The translations under genes and the position numbers were made by a program. From assembly GCA_033782935.1 (NCBI GenBank), contig JAWQEG010001323.1, positions 481,501 to 545,500 on the forward strand: 64,000 nucleotides of DNA. The letters run 5' to 3'. The DNA comes from Petrolisthes cinctipes. Lineage: Eukaryota > Arthropoda > Malacostraca > Decapoda > Porcellanidae. Each line of letters begins with the position of its first letter. Position 1 is the first letter of the stretch. Shown in pieces: positions 1 through 11,015 of this stretch. The notes beneath the pieces are model-generated. The model was not told the origin of the DNA, did no database searches, and saw nothing but the letters and a program-made list of their open reading frames with translations.

Positions 1-60
1 CGGCCGTTCGTGACGTCATTGACGGATCCGTAGAAACGGACTAATGTGAACCGGGCATTA

Positions 61-150
61 CTTTCTCTCTCTTATACACACACACGCACACACTGCCTTC
101 TTCCTTCCTCTCTCTTTTTTGCACACACACTCACACACACACACAATTAG
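61..150. repeat. TC and CA microsatellite cluster
   Basis: Interrupted runs of CT and CA dinucleotides. The rest of positions 1-420 shows no coding region or repeat that I can support. Confidence 0.8.
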
Positions 151-421
151 TAACAAACAATAATGACCTAACTTACCAGTACGTATACCAGCATTAACAG
201 GTGGTGTGAGACAACACCATCAGTATTACACTCCGTCCACACATGATGCCTGTAATATAACAATAACGCTGTGTAGTTTACAATGTGATTGGTGTTGGTG
301 TAGTAATATTATTTCCTGTGTAGTAATTACAGACATGAGTTTGTGCGGTAATGGTATTATGGGTCATGGTAGAGAGGTCTCACCTGGTGCCATATTGACC
401 TACCATGGAGATAACAGCAAT

Positions 422-1460
422 GAGTATGGAAGGTAAAGAGGGGACACTGCCCGCTCCCGTGTTATTTTAGCGACGATGGCGCCCCAAGTGAGAAGCGAGT
501 AAAACTCGAGTTGTGGTGTCACTGGTGTGGTAAACAGCATGGTCGGTACACAGTTTTAATGCTTTACCAGCAAAAGCACAGTACACTGCAGACTTTGTTG
601 GAAAGATGGACCAATTATTCAACTGTTTTAACAGTGGATCTCGTACCAGTGCTGCTAAAATGAGACATGCATTTAGTGCTAAAATGAGACATGCATTTAG
701 TGTAACTTCAGATCACAAGGAATTTCTATCTGGCTGCTTGACATGGTTTGCTAATACTAAATCATTGGGTCCTCGTAAACTGCCTTGTGTCCTTGGTTGG
801 CAGATAAACATAAATGTTCTGATACAGTTGTGGGATGAGTTATATTCAGAGTACAAGCTGTCTTACTTGCTAACTAATAGACTCAATCAGGATTGCTTGG
901 AGAATTTATTTTCAGTACCGTGGTAGTTGTGCTTGTTGTGGTTGTACTGGTGGTAGTGGTAGTTATGAGACTGCCATAGGCCTATCTGAATGACAGTGGA
1001 TTTGATGTGTTTGTGTGTGTGTGAGTGTGCCGAGAATTACGATGGGTTAGAGAATAAATTAATTGCATAAATTAGGACTTTTTAATAGTCTTTTACGCAA
1101 TGTAAAGACACTGGGGAAGTATTCTTAGATTCCTCAGGATATGGTGTAACACAGTACAGCAGTAGGGACGTGAACGTGTCAGATGTCAGTGACGAGTTAA
1201 AATGTAGGCTACTTAAAAAAAAAAAAAACTGGAAATTACTAAGGAAGCGCTACAGGTAAGTACATCGATATATGTATGTGCATAATGTAAATTGAATATT
1301 TTTCCAATCTTTATAAGCGATAACAACAAGACGAGTAACATCGGGCATTGGTGTTGATGTGTAGTTCACTGCGCGTGCCGTCAGGCAGCACCACTGTTCC
1401 CGCAGTTACAGTCTTCCCATACGGGCGGTCGCGGATGTCCCCTCTTTACCTTCCATACTC
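422..1460. mobile_element. P-element-like DNA transposon remnant with 25-bp inverted ends
   Basis: Positions 422-446 and 1436-1460 are perfect inverted repeats (core TGGAAGGTAAAGAGGGGACA), about 1.04 kb apart. Between them lies a fragment resembling the C-terminal end of P-element/THAP9-type transposases. No clear 8-bp target duplication is visible beside the repeats; a TA on each side of the TGGAAGG core is possible but could be chance. The element is internally deleted, because the DNA-binding THAP domain and most of the catalytic region are missing. Family assignment is inference from one motif. Confidence 0.6.
558..925 (+). pseudogene. P-element/THAP9-type transposase C-terminal fragment
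   Basis: The frame is open from about 558 to the TAG at 923-925. It contains a FVGKMDQLFNCFNS-like segment and ends with LLTNRLNQDCLENLFS. The pattern L-T-x-R-L-N-Q-D-x-L-E-N-x-F is characteristic of P-element and THAP9-like transposases. The reading is about 120 residues where the family has 600-900. A 24-bp tandem duplication near 652-700 repeats the residues AKMRHAFS. It encodes no complete enzyme. Confidence 0.6.
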
Positions 1461-1486
1461 TTTGATAACAGTACCAAAACCCACTT

Positions 1487-1655
1487 TAAGGACCCTGTGA
1501 TCGTGTATGAAAATTGGAGGCTTCTAATTACACATGACCATGCCACAAAACAAGCTCCTTCCAAAAAGGTGGTGTTTTGTAGCAATATTTGAAAGACTCA
1601 TTTATCTCTAATTTTGTGACTATATCACAGGGGCACTCTAATGCTTGATTGATGG
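1487..1655 (+). repeat. Dispersed repeat, copy 1
   Basis: Starts with GACCCTGTGATCGTGTATG and contains a GGTGGTGTTTTGTAGCAAT-like segment. A diverged copy in the same orientation lies at 18059-18200. The family is not recognised. The remainder of 1461-1890 holds only short A and AT runs. Confidence 0.6.
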
Positions 1656-1889
1656 ATTTATATTAGGTGCCGCAACTGTGATGTCATATGGCGCCCGAGA
1701 AAAAGGTGATTAAGATGTGGGACAATATGCACAAAAGGTAATTGATAAAAAAAAAAAAAGGAACAGTTGGAGAAATGAAAGCCACTTTCAGTAGCATTTT
1801 ACGACAGCTCAAATTAATGATTGCAGAGATTTTATTGGTTATTGAATGTATAATTATGTTTTATGTCACCACTATCATACACTATTATA

Positions 1890-3020
1890 CATTATTATAT
1901 TTTAGTACAGGTGGAGTACTTGGAGAAAACTTCCCCGCCATCTTACGGACTCTCCTGAACACTTGGGTGAGTGGAGTTTTAGTATTAATTGAAGACACAT
2001 AGGCCTTCCAAGATGCACGTAGGGCCTCTTTTAAGACTCGTCTAGCCCGGGCCCTTGCCTGTCGGAAGTCCTCTAAAAGAGTTGGGTCCCCACGATTGCG
2101 ACGAAGGCGAGAGAAAGCAGCGCGCTTCTCCTGCACAGCAGTGGTGCAGACTGGTGACCACCAAGGGACAGGACGTTTGGGAAAGTAGCCAGAAGTTCTA
2201 GGGATAGAGTTGAGAGCAGCAGAGTGAAGCATATCAGTGAAATATGTTACAGCCTCGTCAGAGCTACCGAAATTGGCTACAGAAGAGACCGAAGAAGTTA
2301 GCTCTCTAAAAAACTGCCAGTCAGCCTTCTCTAATTTCCACCTAGGAAGACGAGACTGTGGTTCATACCTGTTACCTTCTAAAAGTATAGGAAAATGGTC
2401 ACTGCCATATAAATCAGGAAACACTCTCCAAGTAAAATCCAACAGAGCACTGGGTGAGCAGAGGGAAATGTCAATAGCGGTAAAAGTCCCAGTAGGGCTA
2501 TTAATATGTGTCACATCTCCCGTATTTAAAACCCCTAATCCCTCATCCTCAATAAAAGAAGCCAATAAAACACCCCTGGGGTTGACCGAACTGTCACCCC
2601 ACAGAGGATGACGACCATTAAAATCACCCAATAAAATAAAGGGAGAGGGAAGGTCCCGTACAAGACGGTTGAGATCACCCCTCTCAACTGTAACACTGGG
2701 AGGAAGGTATAGACTGCACAAAGTGTACGGGCGGTCCATAAATACCTTAACTGCAACAGACTGGAGCGGAGAGTCAAGCTCCAGGCTCGTGCATGGAATA
2801 TCTCGGCGAACTAGGATGGCAGAGCCACCATGGTGACTCTGCCCTTCAAATGAATTGGAATAAAATGCAGAGTATGATGGAGGACTGGCAGGAATGTAGT
2901 CCCCAAGCATTGTCTCTTGGAGAGAAACACATGCAGGAGAGAAGCTAGAGAGAGAGAAGAACGCACAGTACCTCCCAAGAAACACGCAAGTCACGGCAAT
3001 TCCACTGAAGGACCTTGAAC
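1890..3020 (-). pseudogene. LINE-A ORF2 endonuclease domain, truncated
   Basis: An AP-endonuclease-like (EEP) domain that nicks target DNA for LINE integration. Visible catalytic motifs are LLGDFNGRHPLWG and the GSDHFPI C-terminal histidine motif. They are followed by the Arg-rich linker (FRQARARARRVLKEALRASW) that precedes the RT in these LINEs. The N-terminal VLQWN segment is in another frame, so an indel lies near 2980. Reading ends near 1890 without any RT motif. Confidence 0.85.
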
Positions 3021-3024
3021 AGTG

Positions 3025-5052
3025 TTACTTTAGTATTGATTTTTGGGAAGCCTCACGGAGGTACTTCCCACTACCACCTCGACCTGAGGGTTTACTCAAA
3101 CAATAAGATTTGTCTAATCCTGGGCCACTAGAAGAAGAGCGAACCCGAGGAGTAGTACGTGGGGCAATAATTGGGACCCGTAGACGAGTCCCTGAAGCAT
3201 CTGATATGTTAGAAGAAGATGAAGGTATATGAGCTGGGATATTCTTTGAAACAATTACATTGGTATTGCCCTGTACAGCAGTGGTATCACTGACACAGGC
3301 AGATACATCAACATCCATAATACAGGTGGTAGAATCACTCCGCTGCTCAAGCGGAAGAGAAACTGAATCTTTTGAAGTCACAACATCCGTGGCATCCACA
3401 TTAACTTCACGCCCCTCTGATGATCCCGAAGGAAGCTTGCGAGGAGGAACTTCTGTTGAATCAAGAGATTCAGCAGAGCCACGAGAACGCTTCTGGTGAA
3501 ATTGAGAGGAAACTATGGATGAGCCCACAGAGATGGTTGCCTCACAAGGTGGAACATCTATAGAGTCAAGTGCCTCAGAGGAACCACGAAGGCGTCTCTG
3601 TTGCAGTTTAGGTGACTTAAGTTTCCTTTTGGGAGAGCGTGTGGCAGCGTGAACCTCAACCACATGGACACCTTTAGCTAAAGTCTGAGAATTGTCATCA
3701 GTTGAAGGGTCACCAGAATGAGTGTCTGATAAAGTTTCCAAGACAGAGAAACTATTATGTAGAGTAACCTTAGAAACGTTCTCACTAGAGCAAAAAGCAG
3801 CTGCCTCTTGAGAGGGTTGGGAGGGTGCTGCAACCAATTTAGGGCGAAGGGAGGAGGCGTATGTCTTCACACCACCATCCTTATGTCGCCTGAAGTTGAG
3901 TTGCCGTCTGGCACTACCTATGCTAATAAATTGGGTATTAGCCAAATGGAGGATATCCTGCTCAAGTAGGTACATCTTACATTAGCGAGAACGCAAGGGG
4001 TGAGCATCTCTGCTGTAAAAGCAGTAACTCTCTGACCGACACTCAGAAGTAAGATGTGAGTCAAGAGCAGAACAATTACCACACCGGGAACGGTTGTTGC
4101 AGTTCCTCTTCCCATGACCAAACTCATAACAACAGAAACACTGTAGGGGACGCTCAACAAAAGGCTTCACCTCAAATGAGGTGGGGTTAATGTTAATGCG
4201 ATCTGGGATATGCGAGCCATAGAAAGTGAGGATGATCATATTTTTACTGCCTTTCATCTTCGTTACTCGTTGGACACTGTCTGGGCACATAGCGAGAATG
4301 TCCTCTTCAGAGAATTCATACAGGTCCTCATTATATATACGCCCCTTGCTATAATTGAATGTTCAATGTGGTTTAATAGATTCAAACATGCTATCAGAAG
4401 GACAGGGGAGATTGAGGAGCATCATGGCCTGTGTAAGATCTTTGGCTCTGATTAAAACACCCTTACCATATTTCTTTATGTGGCCCATTGGTAATAATCC
4501 AACTTCTTTCTCCAGATACCGGGAAGCATGGATAAGGTTACCACGTCCCTCCCTGTAGTAAGCCACAAACCAAAAGGGTCTAGGAACCCGACGTTCCTTT
4601 GGGACATGCTCCACAGTGTCATCAAATATATTAGGGCAGTAGTCATTGTCACTGTCAACTACATTGATGGACCGCATCATCTGAGCTTTACAATGAGTAT
4701 CCCCCACTGTCAGAGAATCTTTTGACTCAAATGCTGCTTTGGCAGCAGCATTTGTATTGAACGTAATATAGCACCGATTAGACCTACAATCACTGTCATA
4801 TGTGATTCGGATTCGAAGAACTACTCCAAAACACTTAAAAATGGAGTGGATAGCGCCATAGGAAAAGGCTGCAAGTACATTCGTTAACATTAACGTGTCC
4901 AGATCGCTAACAGGGTTCTTCGACACAACACCCGACCTGCTAGGTCTACTCTTATTTGCAGCTTTCTGCATATTACCACGACCAGAGAGTGACGTCTCGA
5001 GGGCCTGGTCGACCACCGCTCGAGGAAGAGATTGGGGCTTTTCTTTATCCAT
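3025..5052 (-). pseudogene. LINE-A ORF1 (gag-like nucleic-acid-binding protein), two nonsense mutations
   Basis: The frame starts at the ATG at 5052 (MDKEKPQSLP) and is one continuous phase to 3025. It is broken only by in-frame stops at about 4363-4365 (TGA) and 3982-3984 (TAA). Near the middle is the CCHC knuckle CFCCYEFGHGKRNC, followed by CGNCSALDSHLTSEC. After the knuckles comes the EQDIL...ARRQLNFRR segment usual in Jockey-type ORF1 proteins, then a Ser/Pro/Arg-rich tail with two related RGS(S/A)E(A/S)LDS blocks. Such proteins package LINE RNA. This copy is inactive as read. Confidence 0.85.
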
Positions 5053-5500
5053 ATATCATTGATTTGTTGTTTTTGGCCCCAGGAGCCAAGAGCTACTACC
5101 TACCAGGCAGATGAGGGGACCGAGCGCTGGTCGCCGCAGGCGGGGTACCTCTTCCCCTGCGGGGCCACTCGTTTTAAAAAGCAGCCCCAATGGCTCGAAA
5201 GTTTGCCCACGACGGTGCTGAGACCCCCCTCCCCAACATCTCCCGGCCCAGACACCCAACCATCCAACATAGGACGGCCCCTAGAGGGCAGTCCCTCCGG
5301 AGGGCAGCGCTGTTGGCCCGTACTGGCAGCCTAATGCATGGAAACCATTTAGTCTGGTCTTTCACTGGCGACCTTACTAGTATGGGAACCCCTCTCTCCC
5401 CGAAATCGGGGCAGAGCAGGGGCCGGAGCCCCCTCTAGTCTAGCTCGCCAGGTCTCAGAGACACGCAAGCCCCCCCACCACGTCAAGGTGGTTCCCGTTG
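5053..5500 (-). other. GC-rich 5' untranslated region of LINE-A
   Basis: A GC-rich stretch immediately upstream (minus strand) of the LINE-A ORF1 start, with several short G and C runs. It holds no conserved coding frame. It probably carries the internal promoter expected at a LINE 5' end; that is inference from position only. Confidence 0.5.
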
Positions 5501-5504
5501 GGGG

Positions 5505-6480
5505 GGGTTGAAGATAAGGGAACATTTGTATTATTGAAAGTTGTGAGTGATTCAGAAGGGATTTGCCTATTGGAAAATTGAATGTATTGAGTTTTATTAG
5601 CATTAAAAGAGGCCAAATTTGTTTGGCCCCATTCGTTGATTATGAATAAGTCATGATTTAAAGAGATTGCAGTGTTAATTTGGGAGTTTAGAACATCAGT
5701 TTTTACGAATGGTAGATTAAGTGTGAATGAACTATGAAGTATTGAGTCGTCTGCATAGAAGTGGATAGAGAGTGTGGGTGACATTTAAGAGATCTTTAAT
5801 GTGTATAAGGAACAAAGTTGGGGCCAAGACTGATCCCTGCGGGACGCCAGCATTAACATTAATGGAATGGAATATTGAAAAAATACCTTCTATCATAACA
5901 CAGATTTTCCTGTTGTTGAGATATGAGGAAGTAAGTGATGTAAAACCATAGTTTTACCAAGGATCGGTGCCATACTCTATCAAAGGCCTTGGAGATGTCT
6001 AAGGCTATTGTATGAGTTTCAAAATGTTGATCTAGTGACTAAAAATTTTTATGTGCAATATAACTGAGTATATCGGCAGTGGATCGTCCGTGCCTGAATC
6101 CATATTGTTGATTGTTTATCAGTTTATTGGTTTGAGATGTTTGGTTATGTGATTATTGATTGCGATTTCAAATACTTCACCCACAGTGGAAATAATAGCT
6201 ATTGGTCTATAATTAGTTGGTTCAGATGAGGTACCTTTTTTGGGCACCATGTGGATATTTGCTTCTTTCCAGGTTTTAGGGAAAAAGGCAGTCCGAATAC
6301 ATAAACGGAATACAGTAGTCATTCCAATTTTGCGACAATTAGGGGGGACATTTAGGGCAGCAATATATGAATTTGCAAAATTAGAGCAATTAGCCTTATG
6401 GGGAAAATTGAATATGATGGATGAATCCGCGCCTGTGTTCACGTTCGCGATACATGATACACCCATGGGTGGTGGAACAT
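5505..6480 (-). mobile_element. CR1/Jockey-superfamily LINE RT fragment (LINE-B), frameshifted
   Basis: Minus-strand reverse transcriptase pieces in canonical order. NYRPIAIIS (RT motif region 1) is at about 6210-6190. A GFRHGRST-like and an ALDISKAFDRVWH-like segment lie in shifted frames around 6110-5960. The catalytic FYADDSILHSS is at about 5760, followed by NANKTQYIQFSNR. Reading stops near 5510, where LINE-A begins. The domain is complete in order but split by several frameshifts. The 3' part of the LINE is absent here. Confidence 0.8.
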
Positions 6481-6489
6481 ACCGTTAGG

Positions 6490-7452
6490 GCTGAAAGCAG
6501 TTCAAGCCAGTTTCATTAGACACAACATCCTGTGAAAAGTGATGAATAGCAGCGTGAGGGAATCTTCCATGCTGAGCTACTGATTGCTAGATTCACTCTG
6601 TAATTATCTATATGTTAATCTTTATACTATAATCAACTCCATATTGTCATCTTGCATGTAGAGAAAGGGACAATATATATTTACTCACATTATTCTTATA
6701 TAAACTTGTATCTAACTTATCTATATTTCATATGTAAGCTTAGCATTGTAAATATCATCATTGCAATCTATCATCTAAGGAAGGGTGTGGCAGTGTCGCC
6801 ACGAGCGAGGTGTGTGAGAGAGGAAAAGCGCAGAGAAAAGGTTCACTTCCTACCTTATCTTAGAGAGACACGATTTGTCTATATAACCTGTAACCTGTAC
6901 CTGATATACTTCAGTAAATTGAGACAAGTCCACGAGTTTACTCTAAACCTTGACTAACTAACTTAGTTCCCCAGGAAGACTGGAGTGGTATTTCAGAGCA
7001 ACGGTGGTAAGTTGGCTGAAACCAGAGGTCTACATCAGGGTAGTAAGTAATACTAGCCCAAGAGTAAGTGAGAGTTTCCAGCAGGTATTTTCGAGAAAAG
7101 CTGAGGCTGAGTTTGGACGACCCCACGAGTACATGGACATCTTATCGCCGATGGCTGATTTTTTGTGATTTTAGTCATTATTTGCCATAACATTTACAGT
7201 GATTTCCCCATGTATGTATCAAGCAGGCACTGTGTACTTTGAAATCGTCTACTTGGAATTGATAAATAAAGAGGAAAAAATAGGTTCGGTACTAGCGATT
7301 CCAAAAACTAACCCTTCCTGACCATTATAATATGTTCACTCAACCCCAGATTCTCTCTATAATGAATTAGTTCTAAACTTGAGTCAAAAGTATGGAAAAT
7401 TTATGTTTTTAAAGGTTATTCATTCTAAAAGAGTAGGCCTAAAAGCATGTAG
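6490..7452. other. No gene seen; possible solo-LTR-like stretch
   Basis: No coding region is supportable. The stretch 6785-6960 has a TGTGGCAGTG start, a TATATAA-like motif and a downstream CAGTAAATTGAGACAAG segment, which together resemble an LTR of a BEL/Gypsy element. No second copy in the window confirms it. Confidence 0.25.
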
Positions 7453-7454
7453 TA

Positions 7455-7697
7455 CAATCGGCGGCAAAAGTCCTGTCGCCTCACTTGCTTCACCGAGGCA
7501 CGCGATGGTCATAAACTCGAGATTATTACTAAGGATTTCAGAGACATTGCATGCTCGTTTTTTCAGAATAACTCTGTAACGAACACTCGTATCAGTACGA
7601 GTGTTTGCTAGAGTTTAGTACACACAGTGTCCTAATTTATAAGAGTATCATGAATCACTAGTTGTAGATTATAAAGACACTTGTGCCTATACCAAGA
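7455..7697 (+). repeat. Left terminal inverted repeat of the Tigger-like element
   Basis: Matches the reverse complement of 10379-10630 along its length. The match includes the shared block around GTAACGAACACTCGTATCAG and the block ending GCCTATACCAAGA. The left arm has an extra TACGAGTG duplication near 7595. Confidence 0.85.
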
Positions 7698-8037
7698 GGC
7701 ATAAACTGGATTTGCCAGACATGGAAACGAACTCAAATAGTGACGTGTTGTCTGTGACGTATGAAGAGCTCCACCTACACTCTCCCTCCTCCTCCACTTC
7801 CACCCCCTTCTTCTCTCTGTCTCCTTAATTTCCTCCCCTGCCCTCTTCCAGCCCCCCAACGTCTCTCTCTCTTCAATTACGGGCAGTGACGCATGCATCA
7901 TACCTATGAAAATAAGGTATACGTTAATAATTGATCGTGGTTTTGTTGCTGATAGGCACACATTAAATAAAGTCTGGAGTAGGGCACTGTGTCAATAATA
8001 ACCACCAATACGGTCGGTAACGCGATGGTTTGGTGAT

Positions 8038-9941
8038 ATGGTGGCTCACGTTTTTGTGGCGTTATGGAAGGAGGTGAAAAGAGAAAGAGGACAAGGAAAG
8101 TCTGGTAGTGTGAGAATGAAGAGAAAGGATGGAGTTATTATGAGTAGAAGTGAGGAAGTGAAAGAAGTGTGGAAGAGGCATTTTGATCGGTTGATGAATA
8201 GGGGGACGGGAGGGGAGGCGGTGGTGACATTCATGGGGATGGAGGCAGGTGGTAGACGACAGGATGTACAGGGAGAATTAGGAAGGGAAGAGGTTAGGAA
8301 AGCAATAGGAAAGTTGAAGATGGGAAAGGCACCGGGGGTGGATGGGATAACTGCTGAAATTTTAAAGTGTAGGGGGGAGGTAGTGGTGGAGTGGATGTTG
8401 CTTATATGTACATTGGCCTGGAGGCAGGGAGAGGTGCCAGAGGATTGGAGGAGAGCCATAATCGTACCTTTGTATAAGGGGAAGGGCAGTAAGGATGAGT
8501 GTGGTAGCTATAGGGGAATAAGCCTTCTTAGTGTACCGGGGAAGGTTTACGGGAAGGTTCTTACTGAAAGACTGGTTGAAGTAACAGGGAATAAAGTTAG
8601 TGAGGAGCAGGGAGGGTTCAGAAAGGGTAGAGGATGTGTGGACCAAATATTTGCATTAAAATCAATAGTGGAGAAATATATTGGGAAGGGTAAGAAGTTG
8701 TATGCTGCCTTCATGGATTTGGAGAAGGCATACGATAGAGTTGATAGGAAAGCTATGACAGAGGTGTTGAGAATTTATGGTGTTGGGGGGCCTTTGCTGA
8801 AAGGCATTGAGGCTTTTTATGCAGATGCAAAATCATGTGTACGGGTAGAGGGTGATCTAAGTGAGAGTTTTAATATTAGTGTAGGGCTGAGACAGGGGTG
8901 TGTTATGTCACCATGGTTGTTCAATATATATATGGATGGTTGTATGAGAGAGGTGAAAGCCAAAGTGAATGGTCTGGGGGTGAAGTTGAGGCTGAATGAA
9001 GCAAATTGGTCCCTGGTGGCAAGTTTGTTTGCGGATGACACTGTGCTGATGGCTGAGAATGAAAGGAATTTACAGAGAGTGGTGGACGAATTTCAGTCTG
9101 TGTGTAAACGAAGGAAATTGAAGGTGAATGTAGATAAAAGTAAAGTGATGGTATTTGAAAGAGCAGAAACTGAAGTGATTGACTTTGCTACACCCTACAG
9201 AGTGGCTGTACCAACTGGGACGAAGTGTGAGATAACTCTGAGGGGTGAGAGGATGGAGGAAGTGAAGGAGTTTAAGTACCTGGGTACAGTTATGTGTAAA
9301 CATGGAAGTATGGAAGGAGAAATTAGGGAGAGAGCAGTGAAGGGTAGACAGGTAATAGGATCACTGGGAAGGATTATGAAGGGTAGAAGTGTGAGTATGG
9401 AAGTGAAGAGGAGACTACGAAATAGTATAATCCTGCCAACACTGACATATGCGTCGGAGACATGGACATGGAGTAGGGCGCATCAGTCTAGAATAGGTGC
9501 TGTGGAAATGAGTTACTTGAGAGGAGCATGTGGACTTACTAGATGTTTGGAGAAAGTAATGAGAGTGTGTATGAGAGATGTGATATGAGTGAGAAGGCAA
9601 TTGGCCTTGAGTGTGGAGTGGTTGAGAGAGTGAAACGTGATACATTGAGATGGTTTGGACATGTGGAGAGAATGCAAGGCGAGGAATTTGTAAAGAAGGT
9701 ATATGGAAGTGAAGTTGTGGGACCTGGTGTGAGAGGCAGACCTCTGGTCAGATGGCAGAACAGAGTGAAAGAGTATGTAAAGGAGAGAAACGTGAGGGGC
9801 AGAGTAGGGCTTGAACAAGTAAGGAGGGAGTGTTGGAACAGGGAGAACTGGAGACACTTCTGCCGTGGCCACCCCCTTGGGGGGAGTTCCCGGAGGGAAC
9901 GAGGCGTCGGAGCTATAGATAGATCTTATGGTATGTACTGA
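8038..9941 (+). pseudogene. RTE-type LINE reverse transcriptase with one frameshift
   Basis: Residues 1-516 (8038-9588) read as one frame. RT motifs run in order: GKAPGVDGITAEIL, a CGSYRGISLLS block, GGFRKGRGCVDQ, FMDLEKAYDRVDR, VGLRQGCVMSPWLFNIYMDG, and the catalytic FADDTVLMAE. The thumb region EFKYLGTVM and a YASETWTWS segment follow. A frameshift near 9543-9588 moves reading to a second frame, which holds LRWFGHVERM and RGRPLVRWQNRVKEYV and ends at 9941. The FGHVERM tail is typical of RTE-related LINEs. The RT core is intact but the protein is broken and lacks its endonuclease. Confidence 0.85.
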
Positions 9942-10060
9942 TAGTGGTGATAGGGTTCCTTTATCGGCGAAGTGTAATAAAAGCCATGGTATAGGGTGGT
10001 CGTGCTACAAGTATACGACTGACGCCCTGAGTCTACATCAGGATGAAGGAGAAAAGTAAC
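8038..10060 (+). mobile_element. RTE-type LINE, 5'-truncated, inside the Tigger-like element
   Basis: The LINE begins abruptly in ORF2 just before the RT domain and runs to a 3' untranslated region after 9941. The endonuclease is absent, as expected of 5' truncation during target-primed reverse transcription. Its GA-rich, low-C coding strand differs from its surroundings. The LINE may have inserted in the DNA transposon or been carried by it. Confidence 0.8.
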
Positions 10061-10378
10061 CAAACACAAGTATAACAACTGAACAGTTGTTTTGCCATCA
10101 ATCATGGTGGTTATTCTTCTACTACCCCACCCTACTCTTATGTGTGGATACATTAAGATATGTAATACAAAAATAACCAAATGCAGTAGGCTATTACTAA
10201 CACATTATGCATGCCTTTATCGAATATTCATACATTTATCTCGAAAAAATATTGTATTTTACTTGGCGAGAGTCAAGGAGAGGGAAGGGAGGGATGGCGG
10301 ACGGGGAAGGTGTCCATTACAAAGATATTTCCAGAATATGAGCTTGCACTCACCGTAATACATAACTCACTCATTTAT

Positions 10379-10630
10379 TCTTGGTATAGGCACAAGTGTC
10401 TTTATAATTTACAATTAGTGATTCATGATACTCTTATAAATTAGGACACTGTGTGTACTAAACTCTAGCAAACTGATACGAGTGTTCGTTACAGAGTTAT
10501 TCTGAAAAAACGATTTTGCAATGTCTCTGAAATCCATAGTAGGTGTAGAAAACATGCGTATTTCTCGAGTCCATGAACATTGTGCATCTCGGTGAAGCAG
10601 GTGAGGCGACAGGACTTCTGCCGCCGACTG
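10379..10630 (-). repeat. Right terminal inverted repeat of the Tigger-like element
   Basis: Inverted partner of 7455-7697. It has a short extra segment near 10540-10560 that is absent from the left arm. Confidence 0.85.
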
Positions 10631-10996
10631 TACATTCGCACCACTCCTTATTTCCTTTGTACCTGCTTGGCGCCGACGCAGCCCGCACCTGGCCGCTGTC
10701 CTACCTTCGAGAATCTTCTGGTCACGTGACGGGACATTCTAGCTGACTCACCACTACATTCAACATCTCTCACCAGCCGTGCTGCCGCTCCTACTGTAGC
10801 TCACTCGCTACCTGCCTGCACCACCGAAAATACGGACCACCACATCGCTCCACCCAACATCTACGTCTCTCTACATGCTAAGCGGCAGCGAAGGCAAGAT
10901 TTCTCCACGGTACCTGTACTTACCCTAATAAACTGTTACTGTGTATATGAGTTTGTTTACCCGGGTAGTAACGCAAGGGCTTCTTTGCTGTTATAA
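10631..10996 (+). repeat. 5' LTR of the CsRn1-like element (partial start)
   Basis: Matches 15335-15438 of the 3' LTR from CATTCGCACCACTCC to CACGTGACG, with scattered differences. The LTR start lies left of the Tigger-like element; the bases CATGTAGTA at 7446-7454 may be its remnant. An AATAAA-type signal is at about 10928. The TATA-like CTTTATAAGCAGG of the 3' LTR is missing here. Confidence 0.75.
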
Positions 10997-10997
10997 T

Positions 10998-11015
10998 TGG
11001 TGACCCCGGCCTCAT
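10998..11015 (+). other. Primer binding site (tRNA-Trp type) of the CsRn1-like element
   Basis: TGGTGACCCCGGCCTCAT directly follows the 5' LTR. CsRn1-group elements use a primer site that starts TGGTGACCCCG, ascribed to tRNA-Trp. The match to a specific tRNA was not computed. Confidence 0.55.

Larger units (their letters stand above)
1890..5500 (-). mobile_element. Jockey/I-superfamily LINE (LINE-A), 5' end present, RT missing
   Basis: Reading on the minus strand: a GC-rich 5' untranslated region (about 5500-5053), a gag-like ORF1 with zinc knuckles (5052-3025), then the apurinic-type endonuclease and linker of ORF2 (about 3020-1890). The copy stops before the reverse transcriptase. Loss of the 3' half is unusual, because target-primed integration normally truncates the 5' end, so a later deletion or rearrangement near 1890 is likely. 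Its 5' end abuts a second LINE at about 5505. Confidence 0.85.
7455..10630. mobile_element. Tc1/mariner (pogo/Tigger-like) element with ~245-bp TIRs, TA target duplication
   Basis: Left arm 7455-7697 and right arm 10379-10630 are inverted copies with small indels. The ends read CAATCGGCGGCA and (reverse complement of right) CAGTCGGCGGCA. Each end is flanked directly by TA (7453-7454 and 10631-10632), the usual Tc1/mariner target duplication. A CAGTCGG-type start is seen in pogo/Tigger elements. No transposase is recognisable. The interior is occupied largely by a LINE on the plus strand, so the element is non-autonomous or has lost its gene. It sits within the 5' LTR of the downstream Gypsy element. 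Confidence 0.8.
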
